Positions 1-9,305 of a stretch of 64,000 bases of DNA are shown here, in pieces; the first letter of the stretch is position 1; the number at the start of each line of letters is the position of its first letter. Origin of the DNA: Flavobacteriales bacterium (GTDB taxonomy: Bacteria > Bacteroidota > Bacteroidia > Flavobacteriales_F > PHOS-HE28); NCBI GenBank assembly GCA_023382455.1, contig JAHDVX010000014.1, positions 1-64,000 of the forward strand, written 5' to 3'. Under the pieces are notes generated by a model. The model had not been told where the DNA came from and made no database searches. It worked only from the letters and a program-made list of their open reading frames with translations. A program made the position numbers and the translations under genes.

Positions 1-2422
1 CCGTTGCGCAGAGCGTGATGCTGCCCGGGGTTCCGGCATCGGGCGGCGTGTTCACCGCGACGGTCACAGTTGCGCTTGCGGTGCTTGTACCGCAGGCACC
101 TACCCCCGTCACGGTGTAGGTGTAGATGCCGCCGGGATCGGTTCCGGGTGTGAACAAGGCTCCATGGGCATTACCCGTAGGGTCGGTCCAGGTACCGCCG
201 GTTGCCGGTGTTCCGCCCAGTTGCGTGAAGAGGTTGAAGGCCGCGCTGTTCGCACATACCGTGATCGAGCCATTGGTACCCGGGTCCACGGGATCATCCA
301 CCGTGATCGTCATGCAATCGGTCATCGCACAGTCCGGATGGCCAATGGGGAAGGCGGTGACACAGTAGGTGCTCGTGGTGGAGACCGTTGCCGTGGGATT
401 TGCGATCGATGGGTCGGACAAGCCCGTGGTAGGGCTCCATTGGTAGGTGATCCCTGCATCCGGGCAGTCCGCAGTGCCGGTCCAAACCACACCGTTGGGC
501 GGATTGTTGCCGGTGTATACCACGGTCCCGCTGCTGTTGATCAACTGAAAGGATTGTTCGTTGGAGAACAACCCGCCCCGGAAGTAGGTGAGGACGATTG
601 ATGCGCCGTCCGGCACTTGGATGGTGGTGAAGCCCGCAGAGCCGTTGGGCATGGTCCAGTTCGTGCTCACCCCGTCGATGGTCACCGTGATGTAGGCGTT
701 GGCATTCCATCCATCCCCGAAGGAGTCGAACAGCCATAGCTCGTATTCACAGCTTGTGGGGAAGCCCCCTGAACTGCAGGTGGCGTTCAGCTGCACCGCT
801 GTTCCGCACGTGGACTGGTCCGGTCCGGCGTCCACCGTCAAGTCGGGAACGATGGTGACGACCACTGTGGTGTCATAGGTACAGCCGAAGTTGTCCGTCA
901 CTGTGTACGTGAACGAGTGGTTGCCCGCGGGTAGCCCCGAGGTGCAGAACTGGTTGCAATCAGCCGAGGTGGAGGTGATGTTCGGGCCGGTCCAGAATGA
1001 ACTGTCACAAGCAGCGCCGTACAGGGGTGTGAACTGGGTCAGGCCCGGGTAGAGCGCCGGGTCGAACTCCATGCTCCAGTCACAGATGAAGCCATTGTCA
1101 ATGCCCCACATGTCACAGATCTCGAAGGTCCAGGTGCCGTTGAGCGGTGAGCCTAACAACCCACTGAGCGGGTTGACACTTTCATAGGTGCCGCTGGGCA
1201 AAGTGCCGCCGCTGTTGGCTGCCCAAGTGCCGTTGGTGGCGGTGGGGCTCCAGCAGTACGTCCAACAGGTGCCTTGGATATTGGGTGTGGCATCGTTGTC
1301 CACCGGTACACCCAAATAGGTCCCGCCGCCGCCCTGCTGGTGGAGCACCACGGTCTGGCCGTTCGGGCTGATGATCCGGATGATCAAGTCGCCCATGAAG
1401 GAATGCTCCATGTTCACGCAGATGTCCAGGAGCTGGTTCACATTGGTGAGCGTTTGCCCGGGGGCGAACTGTGTGAACGTGAGGGTGGTGGGGAAGCACT
1501 CGCCCACGTTGTCCGGAAGGAAGACGCCCGATCCCAGGCCATTGTCCGGAGTCTCGGTCCAGGTGGTGGGGTTCACTGCCCCGTCAATGCACAGGGTTTC
1601 GCCGCCACAGCCCAAGGCGCCAGCCATGCTGTTGAAGTTGGGTGTCGTACCCACCAAGGTCACCAGGTCCACCAGGTTGGTGCTGGAGCATCCGTTGTTG
1701 TCCAAAAGATACAGCTGTGCCGTGTAGGCGCCGGGCTGGGTATAGGTGTGGCTTACTGTCACCGGGGCATTGTTCAGGATGGTGCCGTCACCGAAATCCC
1801 AGGTGCGGCTGGCAATGCTGAATCCCGGCGCCGCGGTGGACGCGCTGCTGTTGAAGGTGACCGCCTCTCCCGGGCAGATCATCATCGGCCCGGCACTTCC
1901 GTACATGGCTGCGGCGATCGGCCGGATGCACGGTTGGTAGCAGCTGATCGTGGCGGCGAACGACCCGGTTCCAGTATTGTTGGAGTGGAATACCACGGTG
2001 AGGCATCCCGAGGTGTTCCCGCTGCTGGCCGATACCACCTGGCCCTGCAACCCGCTCCCGGTCCATGTGCCCAGGACCGGCGCGGCGGTGCTGTTGCCGT
2101 CATGGATGGTCATCCCGTCCACGGGGGCCGCACCCGCCAGGCTCAAGTTGAACGTGATGAAGTTGAGCGAGATGGCCCCGCCTGCCACATCGGGGCACAA
2201 GGTGTAGGTGTAGTTCTCATTGTTCCCGTACCCACCGGCACCTTGGCCGCCGCTGTCCAGGAAGGCCCCGGTACAGGCACTTTCGATACCGTTGAAGATC
2301 GGATGCGTTTGCCCGTGGGCCTGCACGTGCAGGACTATGGCCACTATGGCGATGATGCCTGCGCGGAGCAAGTAGGCGGATGAAGAGATATGGGGTCCGG
2401 TTGAAGGGTAGAAAAGGACCAT
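1..2422 (-). CDS. Giant secreted CUB/PKD/P-domain surface protein, 3' end cut by window
   Basis: The frame stays open from the start at 2422 to the window edge (about 807 codons), so the C-terminus is missing. ATG at 2422 leads into a hydrophobic segment (GIIAIVAIVLHVQA) typical of a Sec signal peptide; a TTG at 2371 would give a shorter, more classical signal and is a real alternative. Domains in order: a CUB-like domain beginning near FNGIESACTGAFLDSGGQG, a PKD domain with WDFGDG, a proprotein-convertase P-like domain (MEHSFMGDLIIRI ... WGIDNGFICDWSMEF), then Cys-rich beta modules including FDSFGDGWN. The order matches the neighbour at 2620-5988, so the two are tandem paralogues. Probable role: T9SS-exported adhesin or surface protein. 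A C-terminal sorting domain is expected beyond the edge but not seen. Confidence 0.85.
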   Translation of the reverse strand, partial: MVLFYPSTGPHISSSAYLLRAGIIAIVAIVLHVQAHGQTHPIFNGIESACTGAFLDSGGQGAGGYGNNENYTYTLCPDVAGGAISLNFITFNLSLAGAAPVDGMTIHDGNSTAAPVLGTWTGSGLQGQVVSASSGNTSGCLTVVFHSNNTGTGSFAATISCYQPCIRPIAAAMYGSAGPMMICPGEAVTFNSSASTAAPGFSIASRTWDFGDGTILNNAPVTVSHTYTQPGAYTAQLYLLDNNGCSSTNLVDLVTLVGTTPNFNSMAGALGCGGETLCIDGAVNPTTWTETPDNGLGSGVFLPDNVGECFPTTLTFTQFAPGQTLTNVNQLLDICVNMEHSFMGDLIIRIISPNGQTVVLHQQGGGGTYLGVPVDNDATPNIQGTCWTYCWSPTATNGTWAANSGGTLPSGTYESVNPLSGLLGSPLNGTWTFEICDMWGIDNGFICDWSMEFDPALYPGLTQFTPLYGAACDSSFWTGPNITSTSADCNQFCTSGLPAGNHSFTYTVTDNFGCTYDTTVVVTIVPDLTVDAGPDQSTCGTAVQLNATCSSGGFPTSCEYELWLFDSFGDGWNANAYITVTIDGVSTNWTMPNGSAGFTTIQVPDGASIVLTYFRGGLFSNEQSFQLINSSGTVVYTGNNPPNGVVWTGTADCPDAGITYQWSPTTGLSDPSIANPTATVSTTSTYCVTAFPIGHPDCAMTDCMTITVDDPVDPGTNGSITVCANSAAFNLFTQLGGTPATGGTWTDPTGNAHGALFTPGTDPGGIYTYTVTGVGACGTSTASATVTVAVNTPPDAGTPGSITLCAT

Positions 2423-2619
2423 GCAGCGCCGGGTTTGCAGGGATTTCGGGTAGGCGCTTGTAAAATACCCGGCACAAGTACAGTTGGTCAATCGACTTCG
2501 GATTCCGTGGACCAATACCCTGTTTCGGTCGATGAATGACCGAAAAACTCGCGAACCGCTTTGGGTACGAAAAAATCAGCCGCCCAGAGGCAACCTGCAC
2601 GCCAGTTGTGCGAACCCGA

Positions 2620-5600
2620 TCACCGGACCACCGTCACATGGCCCCGCATGTCCGTGTTCACCCCGGTATAGCGGGACTGCGCACGCAGCATCCACACGTA
2701 CACGCCGTTCTGGACCTTCTTCCCCTTCCACGTACCGTCCCAGCCGGCAGTGCGGTCGGTACTGTCGTAGATCTTCTCGCCCCACCGGTTGAATACCATG
2801 AAGTGGAACTCGGCATCCGCGATATCGTTCCCCACCACGCGCAGTACCTCATTGATGCCGTCGCCATCCGGGCTGAACGCGGTGGGCACATGCACCAGGA
2901 AGGCATCATCGACATTCACCATCCGCACCATGCTGTCCGCACAGCCCAGGTAGTTGCGTACCAGCAATTCCACGGGGTAGTACCGGCCGGTATCGTTGGG
3001 GAAGGTGAAGGATGGATCGGGATCCGTGGAGGTGCCCAATCCGCCAAATTCCCATTGGTAGCTCACGGCCATGGGGCCGGCTTCCTCGTGGAACTGCACC
3101 TCGTTCAGGAAAATGTCCGCAGGGTGGGGCGTCCAGCTGAAATCGGCATTCGGCACCTTGACCACCGTGATCGCGTTGGTCCAAACGCTGTCCATCTCGC
3201 AGCCGTTCGGCCAGGTGACATTGACCCCCACGTTGAACACGCCGTGCTGGGTATAGGTGTGTTCAACCGACATGGGCCGGTTCACCAAGGTGGGCCCGTC
3301 GAAGAAGCTCCAGTCCGCCACGGCACCGCCCGTGGTATCTTCCAATTGGAGGTTCACGCTGAATGGTTGGCAACCAAGAATGCTGTCGATGCTGAGCACC
3401 AACGGCGGTACCGGGGTGATCGCCACGGTGGTGCAGTGCGTCAAGGGGGGCGTTTCGCAACCGTCGCGCAAGGTCATGCAGAAACCCTGCGAACTGTAAA
3501 GGCTTACCGTCAATGAGGGGTCTGCGGAAGGGCCTTGGCCCCAGTCGAAGGTATACTGGCCATCGCCGCCCTGCATGCTGTCCGGCAGAAGCAGTACGTC
3601 CAACGTCGGGCAGCTCACCACCGAGTCCGGAAGGTGGAAGGATAGCCCCGGGCGTACCGCCACCGTCACGGGCAAGGTATCCGAATGGCAATTGTTCACA
3701 TCCGTGGCGTACACCGTGAAAGTGGTGGTCTGCGATGGCGATACCGTGGGCGCATTGCCGTTGCCCGCACCATGGTCCCAGTGGAAAACGTGCAGGCCGG
3801 TACCCCCGATGGCCGAGGCCTGCAACTGGGCTGTGCCGGTCAAACAGATCACGGTGTCCGCACTGGTTGAAGCGATCTGCACGGGTGATGGCTCGTTGAT
3901 CATCGCCATCAGGCTGTCCGTGCAACCGTTGCCGTTCGGCCCTTCCTCCACCAACACCTGGTATATGCCGCCCGGTCCATGGAACGTGTCGCCGTTGGCG
4001 GCAAGGGTCTGCTGCACCACCGTCCCGGTATTGTCGGTCCACGTGTAGTTCCAAGGACCGCCGCTCCCGTTGGTCACCACTTCTATGGAGCCGGTGTTGT
4101 CCCCGAAACAGAGGTGGTCCACCACGATGCTGTCGTTTGCCAAGGTCGTCAACGGGTTCACCAGTACGCTATCGGCCGATCCGCATAGCGGATGCCCGGC
4201 GGGGTAGGCATGAAGCGTGTACCAGGTGGGCACTGCGGGCGATGCACTGGGGAAGGGTGTGAAGGGGTTGTTCAGGCCTGCGGCCGGGGTCCATTGGTAG
4301 GTGATCACACCCGTGGGAAGCGGCAGCTGCAAGCCCGGTTGCAGCAGGATCGGCTGGCCGCATACCGTGTTGGGGGATAGGTAGGGATCCACCTGCACAC
4401 CCGGCGTGATGATGATGGTCAAAGAGGTGTCGTAGGTGCAGCCGAAATTGTCCGTGACGGTGTATGTGTACAAGTGCTGGCCCACGGTGGTGGGGTTGGC
4501 GATGTAATGCAACGGATTGTTCGGGTCGTTGGTCAGCGCAGGTCCCGTCCAGTAACTGCTGTCCGTATGCATGATGCCCGGAGTGGGCGTGTAGGAGTTG
4601 TCCGGCGGCAGGATGGAGGGATCGAAGTTGATGCTCCAGGAACAGATGGAACCGTTATCGATGCCCCATTGGTCCATGAAGGTCAGTGTCCAAGTGCCGT
4701 TCAGCTGGCTGCCTATCAGGTTGCTGAAGGGCTGTACGGCCGAATAGGTACCCGGGATCAGGGCACTGGAAGGTGGGTTGCCCCCCATCATCACGTTGGG
4801 GGTGGCGCCGCCGGCGGAGCAGGCCGCCCATGTGCCCAAGGTGGCTGTGGGGCTGAAACAGTATTCCCAGCAATCACCAGGTACGGGGATGACGTCGTCG
4901 GTGTCGTTGGCCCCGCCCAAATAGGTACCGCCACCTTGCTGCTGGTGGAGCATGATGGACTGGCCCGTGGGGGAGGTGAGTTGGAGTGTGAAGTCCCCCA
5001 TGAAGGAGTGTTCCATGCTCACGCATACGGATTGGATATCGTTTACGCTGGCCAATGTGCTGCCCGGCGGAAAGGCGTTGAAAGTCACCTGGCTGATGAA
5101 TGGAACGCCCAATTCGTCCGGCAGCAGCACCGGCCCCCCGAAGTTCACGTCCGGGATGCTGCTCCACGTGCTGCCGGATACGGATGTGGTGGCGGTCAGG
5201 TCCACGGGCTCTCCCGCACAGTGCGTGATGTTGTCGAAGCCTTGGAAGTTGGGCGTGGTGCTGATCTGTACCACCAGGTCCACGCGGTTGGTGTTGACGC
5301 AACCGTTCGCATCGGTCACTTGCAGTTGCACGGTGTGCTGTGCCGGCGACCCGGCGAAGACGTGGTTCACCAAGGGACCGCTGGTGCTGTCCATGGTGCC
5401 GTCACCGAAGTCCCACAGGTACTGGGTGATGGCCAAGCCGTTCGCTGCATAGGAGCCCGAACCATCGAACCCGAGAGGCTCCCCTTGGCAGATCAAGGCC
5501 GGTGCGGCTTCGCTCATCACCGCCACGGCCGTGGGCGGTTCGCACGGGGTATGGCAGGTCACACTCGCTGAAAAGACCCCGGTCCCCGTGTTGTTGGAGA

Positions 5601-5988
5601 TGAAGCGAACCGTAAGGCAGCCCGTGGGGTTGGCGAAACTGGCCGACACGATCCCCGGGGAATTGCTCCCGGTCCAGCTGCCGATAAGCGGCTCCGAGGT
5701 GGAATTGCCGTCGTAGATGAACAGTTCATCCACCGGGGCGATGCCGGCGGAGGAAAGGGTGAATGTGGTGAAGTTCAGGGAGATGGCGCTATCCGGGTCG
5801 GTGGGGCAGATGGTGATGGTGAAGTCCTCGTTGTCGCTGTACCCGCTTGCTCCCTGCCCCCCGCTGTCCAGCAACAGGCCTTGGCAGGTGCTCACATCAC
5901 CGCCGTTGATCGTGAAGGGCTGGCCCATCACCAACGGGGAAAGGGCTACACTTATCAGGGAAAAGAGGAACCGGATGGGTCGAGGCAT
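2620..5988 (-). CDS. Secreted CUB/PKD/P-domain protein with type B gliding-motility C-terminal domain
   Basis: An 1122-aa protein. Residues 1-22 form a Sec signal peptide (ending PLVMGQ). A CUB-like domain spans about 35-145, a PKD domain about 150-240 (WDFGDG near 192), and a P-domain-like module about 310-460 (MEHSFMGDFTLQL ... DQWGIDNGSICSW). Ig-like and PKD-like modules follow, with a second PKD near 950-1020. Residues 1032-1122 match the gliding-motility-associated C-terminal family (TIGR04131; FSPDGDGINE ... FNRWGEKIYDS ... GWDGTWKGK), a type B T9SS signal. Such proteins are exported to or past the outer membrane as adhesins or filament-like proteins; the exact ligand is unknown. It is paralogous to the partial gene that follows on the same strand. 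Confidence 0.92.
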   Translation of the reverse strand: MPRPIRFLFSLISVALSPLVMGQPFTINGGDVSTCQGLLLDSGGQGASGYSDNEDFTITICPTDPDSAISLNFTTFTLSSAGIAPVDELFIYDGNSTSEPLIGSWTGSNSPGIVSASFANPTGCLTVRFISNNTGTGVFSASVTCHTPCEPPTAVAVMSEAAPALICQGEPLGFDGSGSYAANGLAITQYLWDFGDGTMDSTSGPLVNHVFAGSPAQHTVQLQVTDANGCVNTNRVDLVVQISTTPNFQGFDNITHCAGEPVDLTATTSVSGSTWSSIPDVNFGGPVLLPDELGVPFISQVTFNAFPPGSTLASVNDIQSVCVSMEHSFMGDFTLQLTSPTGQSIMLHQQQGGGTYLGGANDTDDVIPVPGDCWEYCFSPTATLGTWAACSAGGATPNVMMGGNPPSSALIPGTYSAVQPFSNLIGSQLNGTWTLTFMDQWGIDNGSICSWSINFDPSILPPDNSYTPTPGIMHTDSSYWTGPALTNDPNNPLHYIANPTTVGQHLYTYTVTDNFGCTYDTSLTIIITPGVQVDPYLSPNTVCGQPILLQPGLQLPLPTGVITYQWTPAAGLNNPFTPFPSASPAVPTWYTLHAYPAGHPLCGSADSVLVNPLTTLANDSIVVDHLCFGDNTGSIEVVTNGSGGPWNYTWTDNTGTVVQQTLAANGDTFHGPGGIYQVLVEEGPNGNGCTDSLMAMINEPSPVQIASTSADTVICLTGTAQLQASAIGGTGLHVFHWDHGAGNGNAPTVSPSQTTTFTVYATDVNNCHSDTLPVTVAVRPGLSFHLPDSVVSCPTLDVLLLPDSMQGGDGQYTFDWGQGPSADPSLTVSLYSSQGFCMTLRDGCETPPLTHCTTVAITPVPPLVLSIDSILGCQPFSVNLQLEDTTGGAVADWSFFDGPTLVNRPMSVEHTYTQHGVFNVGVNVTWPNGCEMDSVWTNAITVVKVPNADFSWTPHPADIFLNEVQFHEEAGPMAVSYQWEFGGLGTSTDPDPSFTFPNDTGRYYPVELLVRNYLGCADSMVRMVNVDDAFLVHVPTAFSPDGDGINEVLRVVGNDIADAEFHFMVFNRWGEKIYDSTDRTAGWDGTWKGKKVQNGVYVWMLRAQSRYTGVNTDMRGHVTVVR

Positions 5989-6072
5989 TCGGGAGGGGGA
6001 GGATGCACGTTACATAGACGCGCCCGCGCTTGGGAAAGACGCCCGAAGGTCGCCTTTGGGGAGCCCAATACC

Positions 6073-6088
6073 GGCACATTGATGTGCC
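6073..6088 (-). terminator. Short hairpin downstream of the anti-sigma gene
   Basis: GGCACA and TGTGCC arms separated by TTGA form a 6-bp stem about 45 nt past the stop of the minus-strand gene ending at 6131. There is no T-run, so terminator function is only a suggestion. Confidence 0.3.
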
Positions 6089-6130
6089 AGTCTTGGAATG
6101 CAATTGCCTTTGACCGTGCCAGAGAATGGA

Positions 6131-7432
6131 TCACTTCTCCAACCGCACTGTGCCGGTGAAGGTCTCCGTGCCCTGCCCCGCATCCAGGTCCACCACCCAA
6201 ACGTAGTTGCCCGGGGCCACCAAGGCACCTTGGTTATGGACCTTGCCACACCAGGGGCGGCTCGCATCGGTGGTGCTGTACATCAAGGTGCCCGCCGTGT
6301 CGTACACCGCCAGCTTGAACTTGGTGGTCAGGTTGGGCAGGGCTTGCGGCATGAAGCTGTCGTTCTTGCCGTCGCCGTTGGGGGAGAAGCTCGCCGGGGC
6401 GGCCAGGTCGAAGTCGCGGTCGATGCGCACCTCCTTCATGGTCCGGTCCTCGCAGCCGGTCTCGTTTGTCACCGTCAACACCACTTGATAGGTGCCTTTC
6501 TTGCGGTAGGTATGGTCCGGGCTGGCCAACGTGCTCACGGTGCCGTCGCCCAGGTCCCAATGGTAGCTCTTCGCGCCTTGGGTGCGGCTGTCGAAATGCA
6601 CGCTCGGCACCTGACCGGCGAACTCACGCTTGATGACGTTGAACGCCGCGAGCGGGGCCTCGTGCACCACGATCATGTCGCTGCTCGGCTTGTTGTGGAT
6701 GGTACCCACGCCCGCGGAGGACATGGACAAGGTGACCTGGTAGGTGCCGGGCTTGGTGAAGCTGTGTTGCGGGTTCGGCTTGTTGCTGAAGCTGCCGTCG
6801 CCGAAGTTCCACAGGTAGATGCCGCCCTCGGACATGCGCTCCACGGTGAATTCCACCGCATCACCCGGGCAGGCCTCTTTCACGCTGGGGCGGAAGCCCG
6901 CGCCCGTGGACGCCGCTGCGTCATTGGCCTTGTTCCCGTTCGGGCCGGGCTGCGTACCGCTGTTCGCGGAGTTGACCGGGGTGCTGCCTCCGGCGCGGTT
7001 GGTCGTACCGGCCACTGTTCGATCTGCCGTGGCCGTGCCGGTTTTCCTGGCCAGGTTCGTACTCGGTGCCGCTTCCGGTTCGGCGGTGGTGGTGGATGTG
7101 GCCGGTGCCGGTTCCGCTTGTGGGTTCCCTTGATCCGCCTGCCCGGTAACGGCCACTTCCATGCTGGTTGGCGTTGCCGTACCCACTTGTTCGTCGGCCA
7201 TGTGGCTGCCGGAATCACGCCCCAGGAAGTAGGCCGTGCCGCCGATCAACAGGGCACCGGCCAGCAGCATGCCCGTGACCAAGGCCCGCCCATAGCCCCA
7301 GCCGCGTACCCCGCTGGAGAGCGCCCGTTCCATTTGGGCCCAGTCAGCGGAATTGTAGGGCACCTCGTAGGGATCGAGGCTGTTCTTCAACTGCCGCTCG
7401 AAGGCATCCAGTTCGTTGTTGTTTCCGGCCAT
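6131..7432 (-). CDS. Membrane-anchored PKD protein, probable anti-sigma factor with a T9SS-like C-terminal domain
   Basis: A 433-aa protein with no signal peptide. About 48 N-terminal residues (DAFERQLKNSLDPYEVP) should be cytoplasmic and are followed by one transmembrane helix (about 49-70, LVTGMLLAGALLIGGTAYFL). A Pro/Thr/Ala-rich linker reaches about 185, then come two PKD domains (WNFGDG and WDLGDG). The C-terminus (FSPNGDGKNDSF ... GNYVWVVDL) closely resembles the gliding-motility C-terminal family. The gene lies directly after the ECF sigma factor gene: the sigma stop is at 7436-7438, a GTG is possible at 7435, and ATG at 7432 is preferred. Position and topology point to an anti-sigma factor, but no recognised ZAS or FecR-type motif is visible. 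A T9SS-type signal on an inner-membrane protein is odd. Confidence 0.75.
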   Translation of the reverse strand: MAGNNNELDAFERQLKNSLDPYEVPYNSADWAQMERALSSGVRGWGYGRALVTGMLLAGALLIGGTAYFLGRDSGSHMADEQVGTATPTSMEVAVTGQADQGNPQAEPAPATSTTTAEPEAAPSTNLARKTGTATADRTVAGTTNRAGGSTPVNSANSGTQPGPNGNKANDAAASTGAGFRPSVKEACPGDAVEFTVERMSEGGIYLWNFGDGSFSNKPNPQHSFTKPGTYQVTLSMSSAGVGTIHNKPSSDMIVVHEAPLAAFNVIKREFAGQVPSVHFDSRTQGAKSYHWDLGDGTVSTLASPDHTYRKKGTYQVVLTVTNETGCEDRTMKEVRIDRDFDLAAPASFSPNGDGKNDSFMPQALPNLTTKFKLAVYDTAGTLMYSTTDASRPWCGKVHNQGALVAPGNYVWVVDLDAGQGTETFTGTVRLEK

Positions 7433-7435
7433 CAC

Positions 7436-8008
7436 CTAGGGGTTCTCCTTCTTACTAAGCAAGCGCTTGAGGTTGGACTTTGCCTTTGCCAAATTGCTCT
7501 TTGAGGTGCCAATGTTAATGCTCAACGTATCGGCGATCTCCTTGTGGGTCATTCCCTCGAACACGTACAAGTTGAAGACCGTGCGATAGGCGGGCGTCAG
7601 CTTCTGCATGGCGTTGATCACGTCCGCCGGTTTCAGGTCCGGCAGGTCGTTCTGCCCGGCATCCTCCTCCTCGTCCGGCAGGTCCTCGAACTCCTCCATG
7701 CTGCGGTCCTCCCCCAATAACAGGTAGGAGTGGCGAGCGCGCCGGAAATGGTCGATGGCCGTGTTCACCATGATCCGCCGGATCCAACCCTCGAAGCTGC
7801 CCTCGCGGTTGAAGTGCTCCATGCTGCGGAACACCTTGATGAAGCCGTCCTGCAGGATGTCCTTCGCCTGGTCGTGGTTCTTGGTGTACCGCAGGCATAC
7901 GGCCATCATCTTGCCATAGAACAGCTCGTACACCTGCTGCTGGCTCCGGCGTTCCCCGGCCAAGCACCCGTGGATGATCCCATCGTACTTGGGCTCCGAT
8001 GTATCCAT
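7436..8008 (-). CDS. ECF-type RNA polymerase sigma factor (sigma-70 family)
   Basis: Sigma region 2 (DQAKDILQDGFIKVFRSM ... GWIRRIMVNTAIDHFRR) and region 4 (LTPAYRTVFNLYVFEG, HKEIADTLSINIGTSKSNL) are both clear, separated by an acidic linker rich in Glu and Asp. ATG at 8008 gives 190 aa with a short N-terminus typical of ECF factors; an in-frame ATG at 8077 would add 23 residues that do not resemble the family. ECF factors redirect RNA polymerase after an envelope signal frees them from an anti-sigma factor; the abutting downstream gene encodes a single-pass membrane protein suited to that role. Target promoters are not identifiable here. Confidence 0.92.
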   Translation of the reverse strand: MDTSEPKYDGIIHGCLAGERRSQQQVYELFYGKMMAVCLRYTKNHDQAKDILQDGFIKVFRSMEHFNREGSFEGWIRRIMVNTAIDHFRRARHSYLLLGEDRSMEEFEDLPDEEEDAGQNDLPDLKPADVINAMQKLTPAYRTVFNLYVFEGMTHKEIADTLSINIGTSKSNLAKAKSNLKRLLSKKENP

Positions 8009-8102
8009 GCCCTGCCATGCAGTGCTTAGACGCACGTTTGGGCCGAGGGTTGCCAGTTCGATGTCCCGATGGGCCATTTGAGGTGCGTAAGTTAAGGAAT
8101 AG

Positions 8103-9212
<1,110 letters not shown>

Positions 9213-9240
9213 GGACCACCATGGATTATAACTTGGGAAG

Positions 9241-9262
9241 GGGCGCCGGAAGGCGCCCTTTG
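9241..9262 (+). terminator. Rho-independent-like terminator of mdh
   Basis: GGGCGCC and GGCGCCC arms around GGAA form a 7-bp GC stem followed by TTTGCCTTT, 28 nt after the mdh stop. Confidence 0.75.
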
Positions 9263-9271
9263 CCTTTCGGA

Positions 9272-9297
9272 TGCCTCGAGGAACCTTCTTCGAGGCA
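9272..9297. terminator. Hairpin between convergent mdh and the FG-GAP gene
   Basis: TGCCTCGA (9272-9279) pairs with TCGAGGCA (9290-9297), 8 bp with a 10-nt loop. It lies just past the stop of the minus-strand gene and may end that transcript, although no clear T-run follows on that strand. Confidence 0.45.
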
Positions 9298-9305
9298 CCC
9301 TTTCC

